A stretch of 64,000 nucleotides of DNA, taken from positions 153,608 through 217,607 of the forward strand of contig NZ_PTPZ01000005.1 of the NCBI RefSeq assembly GCF_002943105.1. The letters are read 5' to 3'. Shown piece by piece: positions 49,069 to 58,800 of this stretch. A program made the position numbers and the translations under genes. This stretch comes from Cloacibacterium normanense (lineage in GTDB: Bacteria; Bacteroidota; Bacteroidia; Flavobacteriales; Weeksellaceae). Below the pieces are notes generated by a model. That model did no database searches and was not told where the DNA came from. It saw only the letters and a list, made by a program, of their open reading frames with translations. How positions within the stretch are numbered: position 1 is the first letter of the stretch; each line of letters begins with the position of its first letter.

Positions 49069-50460
49069 ATGAAAAAAATATTGTCCATTTTTTTGATTTC
49101 ATCTTTATTCTTATTCTCTTGCAACGACGATGATTCACCAAAAGGAGGAGGAACACCTTTACCTACAAATCCTACAGATCCTCCCAAAGCTTACACAGAC
49201 CCAGAAATAATAGAAATGGTTCAGAAAGATGCGCTTAAATATTTTTGGGATTATGCACAATCTACTTCTAAACTGGCTAGAGAAAGATATCATACAGATA
49301 ATCCTGGTCAAGATGCTCATGTAGTTTCAACTGGTGGTTCTGGTTTCGGATTGATGACGATTTTAGTAGGGATTAAAAATGGTTATGTTACTAGAACCGA
49401 TGCCGTTTCTAGATTATCGACCGCTCTTAATTTCTTACAAAATGCCAATCGTTTTCATGGAGCTTGGCCACATTGGATGGATGGGAATACAGGGAATGTT
49501 ATTCCTTTCAGCACAAAAGATAATGGAGGAGATTTAGTAGAAACAGCTTTTCTAGCTCAAGGTTTAATCTGTGTAAGAGAATATTTCAAAAATTCTACAG
49601 ATGCCACAGAATTAGCCATTTCAAAGAAAGCAGACGATTTGTGGAAAGGAATCGAGTGGAATTGGTATACTCAAGGTCAAAACGTTTTGTATTGGCATTG
49701 GTCACCCAATTATAATTTTGAGATGAATCACCAATTACGAGGTTTTGATGAAACTTTAATCACCTATGTTTTAGCAGCAGCTTCACCTAATTATGCTATT
49801 GAAAAAACGGTTTATACCGAAGGTTGGGCAAGAAGTGGTGCTATAAAAACATCTGCCTCACAATACGGAATTCCTTTAATAGTAAATCATAACGGAGCAA
49901 ACGGAACAGTTGGCCCTATGTTTTGGTCTCATTATTCTTTCTTAGGATTAGATCCTAGAGGTTTAAGAGATGACTATGTAAATTATGGAGATGCAGTAGT
50001 AAATCATTCCAAAATTATGTATCAGTACTGTGTTACCAATCCTAAAAGCTGGCAAGGATATAATTCTAAAAGTTGGGGTTTAACGGCAAGTTATTCCAGA
50101 AATCCTCAAACTGGCGGAGATGATTATGCAGCACATCAGCCGAATAATGACTTAGGAATAATTTCGCCTACAGCAGCTATTTCGGATATGCCTTATACGC
50201 CTACAGAAAGCATGAATTTTTTAAGATTTTTATACAATGAAAATTATAAAAAATACATCGGTGTAGCAGGACCTTATGATGCATATTCTATACATTACAA
50301 TTGGGTTACTCCAAGATATTTAGCAATAGATCAGGGAACAATCGCGCCGATGGTAGAAAACCATCGTTCGGCATTTTTGTGGCAATTGTTTATGAATGCT
50401 CCAGATGTAAAACAAGGTTTACTGAAATTAGGTTTCCATTCTACTCAATATGGATTCTAA
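49069..50460 (+). CDS. Glucoamylase-like (PF10091) / GH144-type exported hydrolase, copy 1
   Basis: I choose ATG 49069 (MKKILSIFLISSLFLFSC, lipobox Cys about 18). The longer frame starts at ATG 49042 inside the terminator hairpin. The 463-residue lipoprotein has an (alpha/alpha)6-type catalytic domain starting MVQKDALKYFWDYAQ, with characteristic GGSGFGLMTI, WPHWMDGNTG, NGGDLVETAFLAQGL, LYWHWSPNYNFEMNHQLRGFDE and APMVENHRSAFLW. The Pfam family is called Glycoamylase, but characterised members in Bacteroidetes (GH144) are endo-beta-1,2-glucanases, as I recall. The tandem second copy begins 34 bp downstream. Confidence 0.88.
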   Translation: MKKILSIFLISSLFLFSCNDDDSPKGGGTPLPTNPTDPPKAYTDPEIIEMVQKDALKYFWDYAQSTSKLARERYHTDNPGQDAHVVSTGGSGFGLMTILVGIKNGYVTRTDAVSRLSTALNFLQNANRFHGAWPHWMDGNTGNVIPFSTKDNGGDLVETAFLAQGLICVREYFKNSTDATELAISKKADDLWKGIEWNWYTQGQNVLYWHWSPNYNFEMNHQLRGFDETLITYVLAAASPNYAIEKTVYTEGWARSGAIKTSASQYGIPLIVNHNGANGTVGPMFWSHYSFLGLDPRGLRDDYVNYGDAVVNHSKIMYQYCVTNPKSWQGYNSKSWGLTASYSRNPQTGGDDYAAHQPNNDLGIISPTAAISDMPYTPTESMNFLRFLYNENYKKYIGVAGPYDAYSIHYNWVTPRYLAIDQGTIAPMVENHRSAFLWQLFMNAPDVKQGLLKLGFHSTQYGF

Positions 50461-50494
50461 AAATTCATTCGAATAGGTTTAATTATTAATAAAA

Positions 50495-51871
50495 ATGAAA
50501 AAAATAATCATATTTCTTTTTGCAAGTTTCATGCTGAGTTCTTGTCAGTCTCAGAAAACCGTGACAGAGAGCAAGAATACAGAAATTTCAAAATTAACAG
50601 ACCAACAATTAATGGATAAGGTTCAAAAAGATGCACTCAAATATTTTTGGGATTATGCAGAACCTAATTCATTGCTCGGAAGAGAACGCTATCACGAAGA
50701 CAATATCTATCCTCAAAATGATAAACATGTAGTGACTACAGGTGGTTCAGGTTTTGGTTTAGCCACCGTTTTGGTAGGAGTAGAAAGAGGTTTTATTCCA
50801 AGAGATGAAGCCGTAAAAAGACTCAATACAATGATGGATTTCTTAGCCAAAGCAGATCGTTTTCACGGAGCTTGGAGTCATTGGATTAATGGAGAAACAG
50901 GAAAAGTAGTTCCTTTTGGCAGAAAAGACAATGGTGGAGATTTAGTAGAAACTGCTTTTCTCACTTCAGGGATTTTAATGGTTCGCGAATATTTTAAAGA
51001 TGGTAATGCAGAAGAAAAAGCATTGGCTCAAAAATGTGATGAACTTTGGAAAGGAATCGAATGGAATTGGTATACCAAAGGTGGCGAAAAAGTGTTGTAT
51101 TGGCATTGGTCACCAGAATATCAGTGGGAGATGAATTTCCCATTGCAAGGTTATAACGAATGTTTGATTACTTATATTTTAGCGGCTTCATCGCCTACTC
51201 ATGCAATAGATGCAGAAACTTATTACCAAGGCTGGACTAGAAACGGAGCTTATCTTACTGATAAATCTAAGTACGGACTTCCGCTTTATGTGAAACACAA
51301 TTATTCTGAGGAATATGGTGGTCCTTTATTTTGGGCACATTATTCGTACATTGGTTTAGACCCAACTGGTTTAAGTGATAAACTCATCAAGAATTATTTT
51401 GATTTGAATAAAAACCAAGTGCTTATCGATTATAAATATTGTGTAGAAAATCCTAAAAATTGGAAAGGTTATGGCGAAAATTATTGGGGACTTACCGCAA
51501 GTTATACCAGAAATAAAGATGGTGGAGTAGGTTATACCGCTCATCAACCTACAGAAGATAGAGGCGTTATTACACCAACTGCTGCTTTGAGTAGTTTTCC
51601 GTATTCACCAAAAGAATCGATGAATTTTTTAAGATTTATGTACACGCAGAAACCAGAATTTATAGGTAGTGCAGGTCCTTTTGATGCAACTTCTATTCAT
51701 TATGATAATTGGTTTACACCACGTTATTTGGCTATTGACCAAGGAACGATTGCTCCCATGATTGAAAATTACAGAACAGGTTTCCTTTGGAAGTTGTTTA
51801 TGAACGCACCAGAAATCAAACAAGGGCTTAAAAAGCTAGAATTCAAATCTGAGAAGTATAACATTAAATAA
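50495..51871 (+). CDS. Glucoamylase-like (PF10091) / GH144-type exported hydrolase, copy 2
   Basis: This 458-residue paralogue of the gene just upstream shares VQKDALKYFWDYAEPNS, GGSGFGLATVLVG, NGGDLVETAFLTSGIL, VLYWHWSPEYQWEMNFPLQGYNE and APMIENYRTGFLWKLFMNAPE. It too is a lipoprotein (lipobox MLSSC, about residue 17). The two copies look clearly alike along the whole length by eye, so they arose by tandem duplication and then diverged. Different product lengths or chain-end preference are possible but unproven. The gene ends 2 bp before the esterase start. Confidence 0.88.
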   Translation: MKKIIIFLFASFMLSSCQSQKTVTESKNTEISKLTDQQLMDKVQKDALKYFWDYAEPNSLLGRERYHEDNIYPQNDKHVVTTGGSGFGLATVLVGVERGFIPRDEAVKRLNTMMDFLAKADRFHGAWSHWINGETGKVVPFGRKDNGGDLVETAFLTSGILMVREYFKDGNAEEKALAQKCDELWKGIEWNWYTKGGEKVLYWHWSPEYQWEMNFPLQGYNECLITYILAASSPTHAIDAETYYQGWTRNGAYLTDKSKYGLPLYVKHNYSEEYGGPLFWAHYSYIGLDPTGLSDKLIKNYFDLNKNQVLIDYKYCVENPKNWKGYGENYWGLTASYTRNKDGGVGYTAHQPTEDRGVITPTAALSSFPYSPKESMNFLRFMYTQKPEFIGSAGPFDATSIHYDNWFTPRYLAIDQGTIAPMIENYRTGFLWKLFMNAPEIKQGLKKLEFKSEKYNIK

Positions 51872-51873
51872 AT

Positions 51874-52584
51874 ATGAAGATGAAATTCATTTTAAAAATC
51901 ACGGCATTACTTGCATTCGGCTTTCTCAGTCAAGCAAATGCTCAAGAAATAAAAGCAGAATTCAAGAAAGAAGTAAAAGTAGAAAAAAATATTTCCTACT
52001 TTTTTGATTATCCTCAAAACGCTAAAGGAAATGTTCCGTTGATTGTTTTTTTACACGGTTCTGGCGAAAGAGGAACCAATTTAGAAATGGTAAAAGCGCA
52101 CAGTCCGTTTACCTATAAAAATTTAATGCAGGAACCTGTGGCAATTCTTGCGCCGCAATGTCCCGAAAATATGTGGTGGGATACACAAGCCGTATATTTT
52201 TTGATTCAAGAAATCGTGCAGAAATATAAAATAGATGCGTCTAGAATTTACCTTACAGGTTTATCTATGGGAGGTTGGGGAACGCTGAAATTGGCAGGAG
52301 AACATCCTGAAATGTTTGCAGCAGTAGCTTCTGTTTGTGCACCTACAGACAGAGTAATGTTGGCGAATATTCATAATTATAAAGATATGAACCTGAAAAT
52401 TTATCATGGCGGAATGGATGATGTGGTGTTGCCAGAAAACGCGACTAATTTTTGGATGAAAGTTCACCCGATTAATCCAAAAGCAGAACTCATTCTCTTC
52501 CCGAACGATAATCACAATTCTTGGGATTCTACTTATTCTAACCCAGAATTTTACAAGTGGCTTCTCTCACAGAAAAAGAAATAA
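51874..52584 (+). CDS. Exported alpha/beta-hydrolase esterase (dienelactone hydrolase/PHB-depolymerase-like)
   Basis: This 236-residue protein has a signal peptide cleaved near QANAQ (about residue 24). The alpha/beta hydrolase has IVFLHGSGERGTNLE for the oxyanion hole, Ser in GLSMGGWGTLKLA (about residue 131), Asp in HGGMDDVVLP and His in PNDNHNSW. In PULs such enzymes often remove acyl groups from polysaccharides. Here it directly follows the second GH144-like gene (2 bp), so joint expression and a carbohydrate esterase role are likely (inference). A strong terminator closes the locus. Confidence 0.87.
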   Translation: MKMKFILKITALLAFGFLSQANAQEIKAEFKKEVKVEKNISYFFDYPQNAKGNVPLIVFLHGSGERGTNLEMVKAHSPFTYKNLMQEPVAILAPQCPENMWWDTQAVYFLIQEIVQKYKIDASRIYLTGLSMGGWGTLKLAGEHPEMFAAVASVCAPTDRVMLANIHNYKDMNLKIYHGGMDDVVLPENATNFWMKVHPINPKAELILFPNDNHNSWDSTYSNPEFYKWLLSQKKK

Positions 52585-52598
52585 CCGTTTTACAAATC

Positions 52599-52636
52599 AA
52601 AAACCCCTCCAAATTTTTTGGAGGGGTTTGTTTTTT
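52599..52636 (+). terminator. Terminator closing the polysaccharide-utilisation locus
   Basis: The stem AAACCCCTCC / GGAGGGGTTT with a 9-base loop is followed by G and six T. This is one of the strongest terminators in the window. Confidence 0.93.
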
Positions 52637-52679
52637 ACAGAATAAGTCACGGATTGGAAATTCGCAACATCAAGATTTT

Positions 52680-53171
52680 TTAAAAAATTGTTGGAATAGG
52701 ATTTTTGAATTCTCCATATTTTAAATATTCAATTACCATAAGAATTATATAGATAAAAACTAGAGAACTTAAAAGAGTTAAGAAGTAATAGGTGATTTTA
52801 TGTTTATTATGACTTACTAATATTTCTTTGCCTTTTTCGATCTGAATTACATCTAAATATTCGTTTTTTTTAGGGTTTGAATTCTCAAAATATATTTTTA
52901 TTTTATCGCCAATCCTAATTTCATTTTCAAGTTTTGAATAATTTTTTGTCATATTATATACAGCAAAATCTTCATTAAAATTAGATACTTTTATAAAGAA
53001 TATTTTAGAATTATTGTCAGTTTTTATAATTCCTTTTTCAAGTACATTACTATCAATTTGAGAATATTCAGTTAATTTTTTTGAAGCGTTACTATAAAAT
53101 ATAAAAGTCAGAAATAAAAATAAAGTAAGACCAAATACTAAGGCAAATAGATTCAAAATTTTTGTCAACAT
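52680..53171 (-). CDS. Two-helix membrane protein, hypothetical (DUF3592-like layout)
   Basis: This 163-residue protein has one hydrophobic helix near the N-terminus (about residues 8-28) and one near the C-terminus (about 128-146), with a beta-rich soluble domain between. It includes FFIKVSNFNEDFAVYN and a GDKIKIYFENSNPKKNEY segment. The layout resembles DUF3592-type proteins, but the resemblance is by eye and weak. It stands alone: the spacers on either side (52637-52679 and 53172-53321) contain no gene. Confidence 0.65.
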   Translation of the reverse strand: MLTKILNLFALVFGLTLFLFLTFIFYSNASKKLTEYSQIDSNVLEKGIIKTDNNSKIFFIKVSNFNEDFAVYNMTKNYSKLENEIRIGDKIKIYFENSNPKKNEYLDVIQIEKGKEILVSHNKHKITYYFLTLLSSLVFIYIILMVIEYLKYGEFKNPIPTIF

Positions 53172-53321
53172 ACAATCTTGTGTGAATTTTTTGTGAACCT
53201 GTAGATAAGACTCAAATATGGAAAAAATTTCTATAAAATCTTTTTAGAAAATCCACTATTATTGAATATCACTTATCCCTATTTCGTTCCAATTTTTTAA
53301 TCTATATAAAATGCACACTTT

Positions 53322-55094
53322 CTACGCATACATTCCTTCAATCAAGGCTTTGAATTTTTCAAGAATAATTTTACGTTTTATTTTTAACGTTGGGGTAATT
53401 TCGCCACGTTCTATGGTAAATTCTTCTGGTAAAAGTTTGAATTTTTTAATTTTTTCAAAACTTGCAAATTCCTTTTGAATATCGTTCACTACTTTTTCAA
53501 AAGTTTCCTTAATGAAAGGCGTTTCCAGTAATTTTTTCTTTTCTTCAATATTTAGAGAAAGGTAATTTTTAAATTCCTCGTATTTCTCTATCAAGGTTTC
53601 AAAATTAGGAACAATCACCGCAGAAACATAAGGTTTTCCTTCGGCAATTACCATCGCTTGAGCAATATAAGGATTGCTTTGTAATGGGATTTCTATGCTT
53701 TGTGGCGCAATATATTTTCCGTTAGAAGTTTTCATTAAATCCTTTATTCTATCGGTAATGTAGAGATTTCCTTCTTCGTCTATTCTACCAGCATCACCCG
53801 TTCTGAAATATCCATCTTCCGTGAAAACTTTAGCTGTTTCTTCTTCGTTTTTGTAGTATCCTTTCATCACACCTTGGTATTTTACCAAGATTTCATCATC
53901 CGCTCCTATTTTAAATTCTACACCAGGTAGAGCTTTTCCTACGCTTCCGTACACATAATTTTTCGGAGGAAGTGCAGTAACTGTAGCAGTAGTTTCGGTA
54001 AGTCCATACCCTACAATCACGGGTAAACCAATAGCTGCAAAAAATTCTGAAATTTCTTTTTTCAGCATCGCTCCACCACAAGGTAAAAACGAAAGATTTC
54101 CGCCCAATTCATTTTTAATTTTTCTGAAAACCAATTTGTCAAAGAAACTAAACTGTAATTGTAAACCAAACGGAACTTTAGCACCTGTTCTTTTTTTATC
54201 AGCTACTTTAGCGCCCACTTCCAAAGCTTTTTTGAAAAGTTTTTGTTTCGTAGATGAAGAAGCTTCTATTTTTTTAACTAAAGTTTGATATACTTTTTCG
54301 TAGAATCTTGGTACGGCACACATTGCAGTTGGGTGAACATGTTTCAGAGTGTTCAAGATATTTTTTGGGTCTTCTAAAATGGCAACTTCACCACCTTGTG
54401 AAAGTACAAAAAGCGACCAACTTCTTTCGAAAATATGACTTAATGGTAAAAATGCCAAAGATTTCATGTCGTACAAATTGTCGAAACTGAAAAATTCTTT
54501 GTGTGCCACAACTACCGCTTTGAAACCACCATGTGTAAGCATTACACCTTTCGGGATTCCTGTAGTTCCAGAAGTGTAAAGAATGGTTGCCAAATCTTCA
54601 TCGGTAATTTCGATGAGGTTTCTTTCCGTAGCAAAATGCTTGATGAAATCTGGGAAATAGGTAATGTTTTCGGCTTCGTCTTTTATCACATGAGACGTGA
54701 AAATATGTAATTTTTTGCCCAAATGTTTTTCGGCACTTTTCAGAATTTCAAGTTGAGGAGTATCTCCCACCAAAATATGTTGCATTTCGGTTTGCTTGAT
54801 GATATATTCGGTTTGGTCATAATTATTGGTGGCGTAAATGGGAATGGTAATCGCCCCCAACATTTGCACGGCAACGTCAAAAATAATCCAATCTTTAGAA
54901 TTTTGAGAAAAAACACCTACGCAATCTCCCTTTTTTACGTCTAGAGTATGCAATCCGTTTGCAGTTTGGCAAACCATTGCCCAGAATTTTTTCCAAGTAA
55001 GAATCTCTATTTCGTCACCGTTTCTAAAGCTAAGAGCGGTTTTCTGTGGGAATTTTTTGGTGTTTTCTTCTAAAAGCTGAAGTAGGTTTTTCAT
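53322..55094 (-). CDS. Long-chain fatty-acid-CoA ligase (FadD15/AMP-binding)
   Basis: ATG 55094 is chosen (MKNLLQLLEENTKKFPQ); the frame upstream adds an unlikely leader. This 590-residue acyl-adenylate-forming enzyme activates long-chain fatty acids with ATP and CoA. It shows the P-loop motif ATILYTSGTTGIPKGVML, the A5 motif VGYGLTETTATVTA, and the hinge/A8 motif YFRTGDAGRIDEEGNLYITD with DLMKTSNGKYIAPQ (about residue 455), which is typical of long-chain enzymes. A minus-strand TAATTTTG at 55125-55132 is the likely promoter. It is divergent from ruvA. Confidence 0.93.
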   Translation of the reverse strand: MKNLLQLLEENTKKFPQKTALSFRNGDEIEILTWKKFWAMVCQTANGLHTLDVKKGDCVGVFSQNSKDWIIFDVAVQMLGAITIPIYATNNYDQTEYIIKQTEMQHILVGDTPQLEILKSAEKHLGKKLHIFTSHVIKDEAENITYFPDFIKHFATERNLIEITDEDLATILYTSGTTGIPKGVMLTHGGFKAVVVAHKEFFSFDNLYDMKSLAFLPLSHIFERSWSLFVLSQGGEVAILEDPKNILNTLKHVHPTAMCAVPRFYEKVYQTLVKKIEASSSTKQKLFKKALEVGAKVADKKRTGAKVPFGLQLQFSFFDKLVFRKIKNELGGNLSFLPCGGAMLKKEISEFFAAIGLPVIVGYGLTETTATVTALPPKNYVYGSVGKALPGVEFKIGADDEILVKYQGVMKGYYKNEEETAKVFTEDGYFRTGDAGRIDEEGNLYITDRIKDLMKTSNGKYIAPQSIEIPLQSNPYIAQAMVIAEGKPYVSAVIVPNFETLIEKYEEFKNYLSLNIEEKKKLLETPFIKETFEKVVNDIQKEFASFEKIKKFKLLPEEFTIERGEITPTLKIKRKIILEKFKALIEGMYA

Positions 55095-55161
55095 TATCTG
55101 TTTACTATTTATAATATAACTTCCCAAAATTACGAATTATTGCATGTTTTATACCTATAAA

Positions 55162-55196
55162 TTGATTTTTTAATTTTTAGAGATTTGTTATCTTTG
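55162..55196 (+). promoter_or_regulatory. ruvA-sprA promoter
   Basis: TTG (55162-55164), 24 bp, TATCTTTG (55189-55196), 17 bases before the ruvA start. The spacing is slightly long. Confidence 0.55.
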
Positions 55197-55213
55197 AAGA
55201 TTATTAAAAAACT

Positions 55214-55798
55214 ATGATTTTTTCATTAAAAGGTATTGTTCAAGAACTTACTCCTACCTATGTGGTGATAGAGGTAAATGGAGTGGGTTATTATGTAGGC
55301 ATTTCTTTGCAAACGTCTCAGCGACTTTCTTTAGGAAAGGAAGTTTTTCTTTTTACACAGCAAATCATCAGAGAAGATGCACATTTGCTTTTCGGGTTTT
55401 ATACCAAAGAAGAAAAAGAAATGTTTAATCTCTTAATTTCGGTAAACGGAGTGGGTGCAGTTTCTGCGCTGATTTTGCTTTCTTCATTAGATCTTAAAGA
55501 CATTGCACAAGCGATTCTCAATAAAAATTCTGCGCTGCTCCAAAAAGTAAAAGGAATTGGTGCTAAAACCGCCGAAAGAATTATCGTAGATTTACGAGAT
55601 AAGGTAGAAAAATTCGGGGTTTCTGCGGAGAACATTTCTGCTTTTGCAGACAATAAAGTGAAAGAAGAATCGTTATCTGCTTTAGAAGTTTTAGGGATTC
55701 CTAAAAAGATGAGCGAGAAGATTGCCGATAGAATTTTAAAACAAAATCCAGATTTGCAAACCGAAGAATTGGTGAAGCAAATTCTAAAAATGATATAA
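55214..55798 (+). CDS. ruvA: Holliday junction branch migration protein RuvA
   Basis: RuvA binds four-way junctions and loads RuvB during recombination repair. The 194 residues comprise an OB-fold domain I (about 1-65, starting MIFSLKGIVQELTPTYVVIEVNGVGYYVGIS). Domain II has two helix-hairpin-helix motifs (LLISVNGVGAVSALILLSS and VKGIGAKTAERIIVDLRDK). A C-terminal domain III (about 145-194) binds RuvB. It is followed 6 bp later by sprA; the ruvA-sprA pairing is a flavobacterial hallmark. Confidence 0.97.
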   Translation: MIFSLKGIVQELTPTYVVIEVNGVGYYVGISLQTSQRLSLGKEVFLFTQQIIREDAHLLFGFYTKEEKEMFNLLISVNGVGAVSALILLSSLDLKDIAQAILNKNSALLQKVKGIGAKTAERIIVDLRDKVEKFGVSAENISAFADNKVKEESLSALEVLGIPKKMSEKIADRILKQNPDLQTEELVKQILKMI

Positions 55799-55804
55799 AC
55801 ACAA

Positions 55805-58800
55805 GTGAAGAAAACTTTTCCTCTGCATAAAATCTATTTTTCGATTGTATTTTTATGTTTTTCTGCGTTATTTTTTGCGCAGCAAAAGCCATCGGATACA
55901 GCGAATATTTCTATAAGGAAAGATTATGCCTTGCCCAATCCTACGAGATACGAAGCGTTCTATGATGTAAAAACAGGGATGTATTATCTCTACCCAAAAA
56001 TTGGAAATACAGTAACAGGAGCGCCCGTTGTTCTTACTCCAAAAGAATATTCTACCTACACATTGAATAATAGCCTCAAAGATTATTATCAACAAAAAGC
56101 TTTTGGAGGAAATCTCTACAAAGAAGACAAAAAAGAAGCCGAAAAGAAAGGCTTAATTCAAAGCGTGACCATCAAGAATAAAATTTTTGAAACCATTTTT
56201 GGGAGCAATAAAATAGAATTAATTCCGAATGGTTTTGCGAGTTTTGATTTAGGAGGTTTGCACCAAAAAATTGAAAATCCATTAATTCTTCCGCAGAACA
56301 GAAGCAATTTTGCGATTAATATTCAGCAAAGAATTCAGCTGGGTGTTTTAGGGAAAGTTGGGGAAAATCTTCAACTCAAAGCCAATTACGATACGCAGTC
56401 TGGTTTTGCATTCGAAAACAGAATGAATCTCGTATGGCAAGCCAAAGGAACGTGGAGAGATTTACAAAATCAAGCCATCAGCGAAGCAAAAAATCCACTA
56501 AAAGGTGGCGAGGATAAAATTATAAAAAGAGTAGAATTCGGTAATGTGAATATGCCACTTTCTACCAATCTAATCAGAGGTTCTGAATCTCTTTTTGGTT
56601 TGAAAACCGAATTCCAATTAGGGAAAACGTACGGAACTTTGGTGTTTTCTCAGCAACAAGGTGAAGCCAGAAATATTGTGGTTCAAGGAGGTGGTGTAAT
56701 GCAAACCTTCAAAATAAATGCTTATGATTACGAAGATAATCAGCACTATTTCTTAGGCCAATATTTCTTAAATAATTATGACAACGCTTTAGCCAATTAT
56801 CCTTTAATCAATTCTAGAATTTCGATTACCCGATTAGAACTTTGGGTTTTAGACCAAGGTTCTGGTAATTTGCAAGAGCAGAAAAGTATTCTCGGAATTA
56901 GAGATTTAGGAGAAGGTGGAAGTTTCCCAGATAATTCTAATTTAGGTGTTTATAATGCCGTAGCCAATCTTGGCGGAATAAGAGATGTAAATCAAACCTA
57001 CAACGCGATTAATAATCAATCACTTCCGAATACTACAAGTGACCCCAATTATAAAGACGGCGAACATTTTATCTTTAATAGAAAAGCAAAAAGATTAAAT
57101 CCTGCTGAATATACCTTTAATCCACAAGTTGGTTATATTTCTTTGAATCAAAGATTAAATGACAATCAACTTTTGGCGGTGTCTTTCTCTTATACCGTTT
57201 CTGGTGACAGCAAAGTCTATAAAGTAGGGGAATTTTCCGAAGAAAGTCCAGTGGTGATTACCAAATTATTGAAACCGAACGTTTCCGTAAAAACCACTTC
57301 ACCGATGTGGAATTTAATGATGAAAAACGTGTATTCTTTAAATGCCAATCAAATTGACTCGCAGAATTTCCTATTAAACGTTTTATATCGTGATAACGAC
57401 AGCGGTGGAAAAGTAAATTATCTACCAGGAACACCTGTTGCAGACCAAAATTTATTGAAATTATTCAATTGGGATAGACTGAATGTAAATAACGATATTC
57501 AAAATAACACGAATGGTCAACAAGGAGACGGTTTGTTTGATTTTGTGCAAGGAATTACGGTAGATGCACAAAACGGAAGAGTAATGTTTACCAAAGCGCA
57601 ACCTTTTGGGAATTACTTAGAATCTGTTTTAGGAAGCAATGACCCGAAATTTGTTTTCAATGAACTGTATACCCAACAAAAACAAGTCGCTTCTGAAAAT
57701 AATTTAGCACTTAGATACACCATCGAAGGTAGATATAAAGGTTCACAAGGAACAGGAATTTCTTTAGGAGCGATTAATGTTCCACGTGGTTCTGTAAAAG
57801 TAACTGCAAACGGAGTTGTGCTTACAGAAGGCGTAGATTACACCGTAGATTATATGTTGGGCCAAGTTACCATTATCAATGAAATGGTAAAACAATCTGG
57901 TCAAGCCATCAACGTGAGTTTAGAAAACCAATTAACCTTCAACACCCAGAGAAAAAGATTTTTAGGATTAAATCTCGAGAGAAAATTTAATGAAAATCTT
58001 ACCATTGGTGCAACTGTGGTGAATTATTCAGAAACACCACTCACTCAAAAAGTACAAACAGGTTTCGAAGCCGTGAATAACACGATGGCTGGTTTTAACC
58101 TAATGTACAATAACCAATCGCAGTTTTTAACCAGACTTACAGATAAAATTCCGTTTATCAATACAGAAGCACCATCTAATATTAATTTGAAATTAGAAGG
58201 AGCATATCTTATTCCAGGTCAAAATAAAGGAATTAATGATGAATCTTACATTGATGATTTTGAACAAACCACTTCTAAAATTTCATTAAAAGAACCTGCA
58301 GTTTGGAGTTTAGCATCTAAACCTGAAATTGGTTTCGGAAGCTCTAATAATAATGACTTAACCAATGGATACGGAAGAGGTCTACTTTCTTGGTACAATA
58401 TAGACCCAAGATTCTACGGAGTTGGTGGAAAAGCACCAAATGGAATTAACGCTGAAGCACTTTCTAATCACGCTTCCAGAAGAGTTCAGATGATAGAACT
58501 CTTTAACAATAGAGATTTTGTAGCGGGTGAACAAACCTTCACCAATACTTTTGATATTACGTATTATCCTAAAGAAAGAGGTCCGTATAACTTAAATCAA
58601 AATGCAGAAATTCCATCACAAAGATGGGCTGGTTTAATGAGACCGATTACGGTTTCTAACTTCAGAAGTTCGAATATAGAATATGTGGAATTTTGGATGA
58701 TGGATCCTTATGCAGATGGTAAAATGCTAGGAACTGCTCCTAAATTAATGTTGCAATTAGGAAACGTTTCAGAAGATATTTTGAAAGATGGAAAACTGCA

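Noticed and set aside
43749..52584. Starch utilisation system by analogy with the name glucoamylase
   Set aside because: No GH13, GH31 or GH97 genes and no SusR/SusE/SusF-type genes are present; the PF10091 name is historical.
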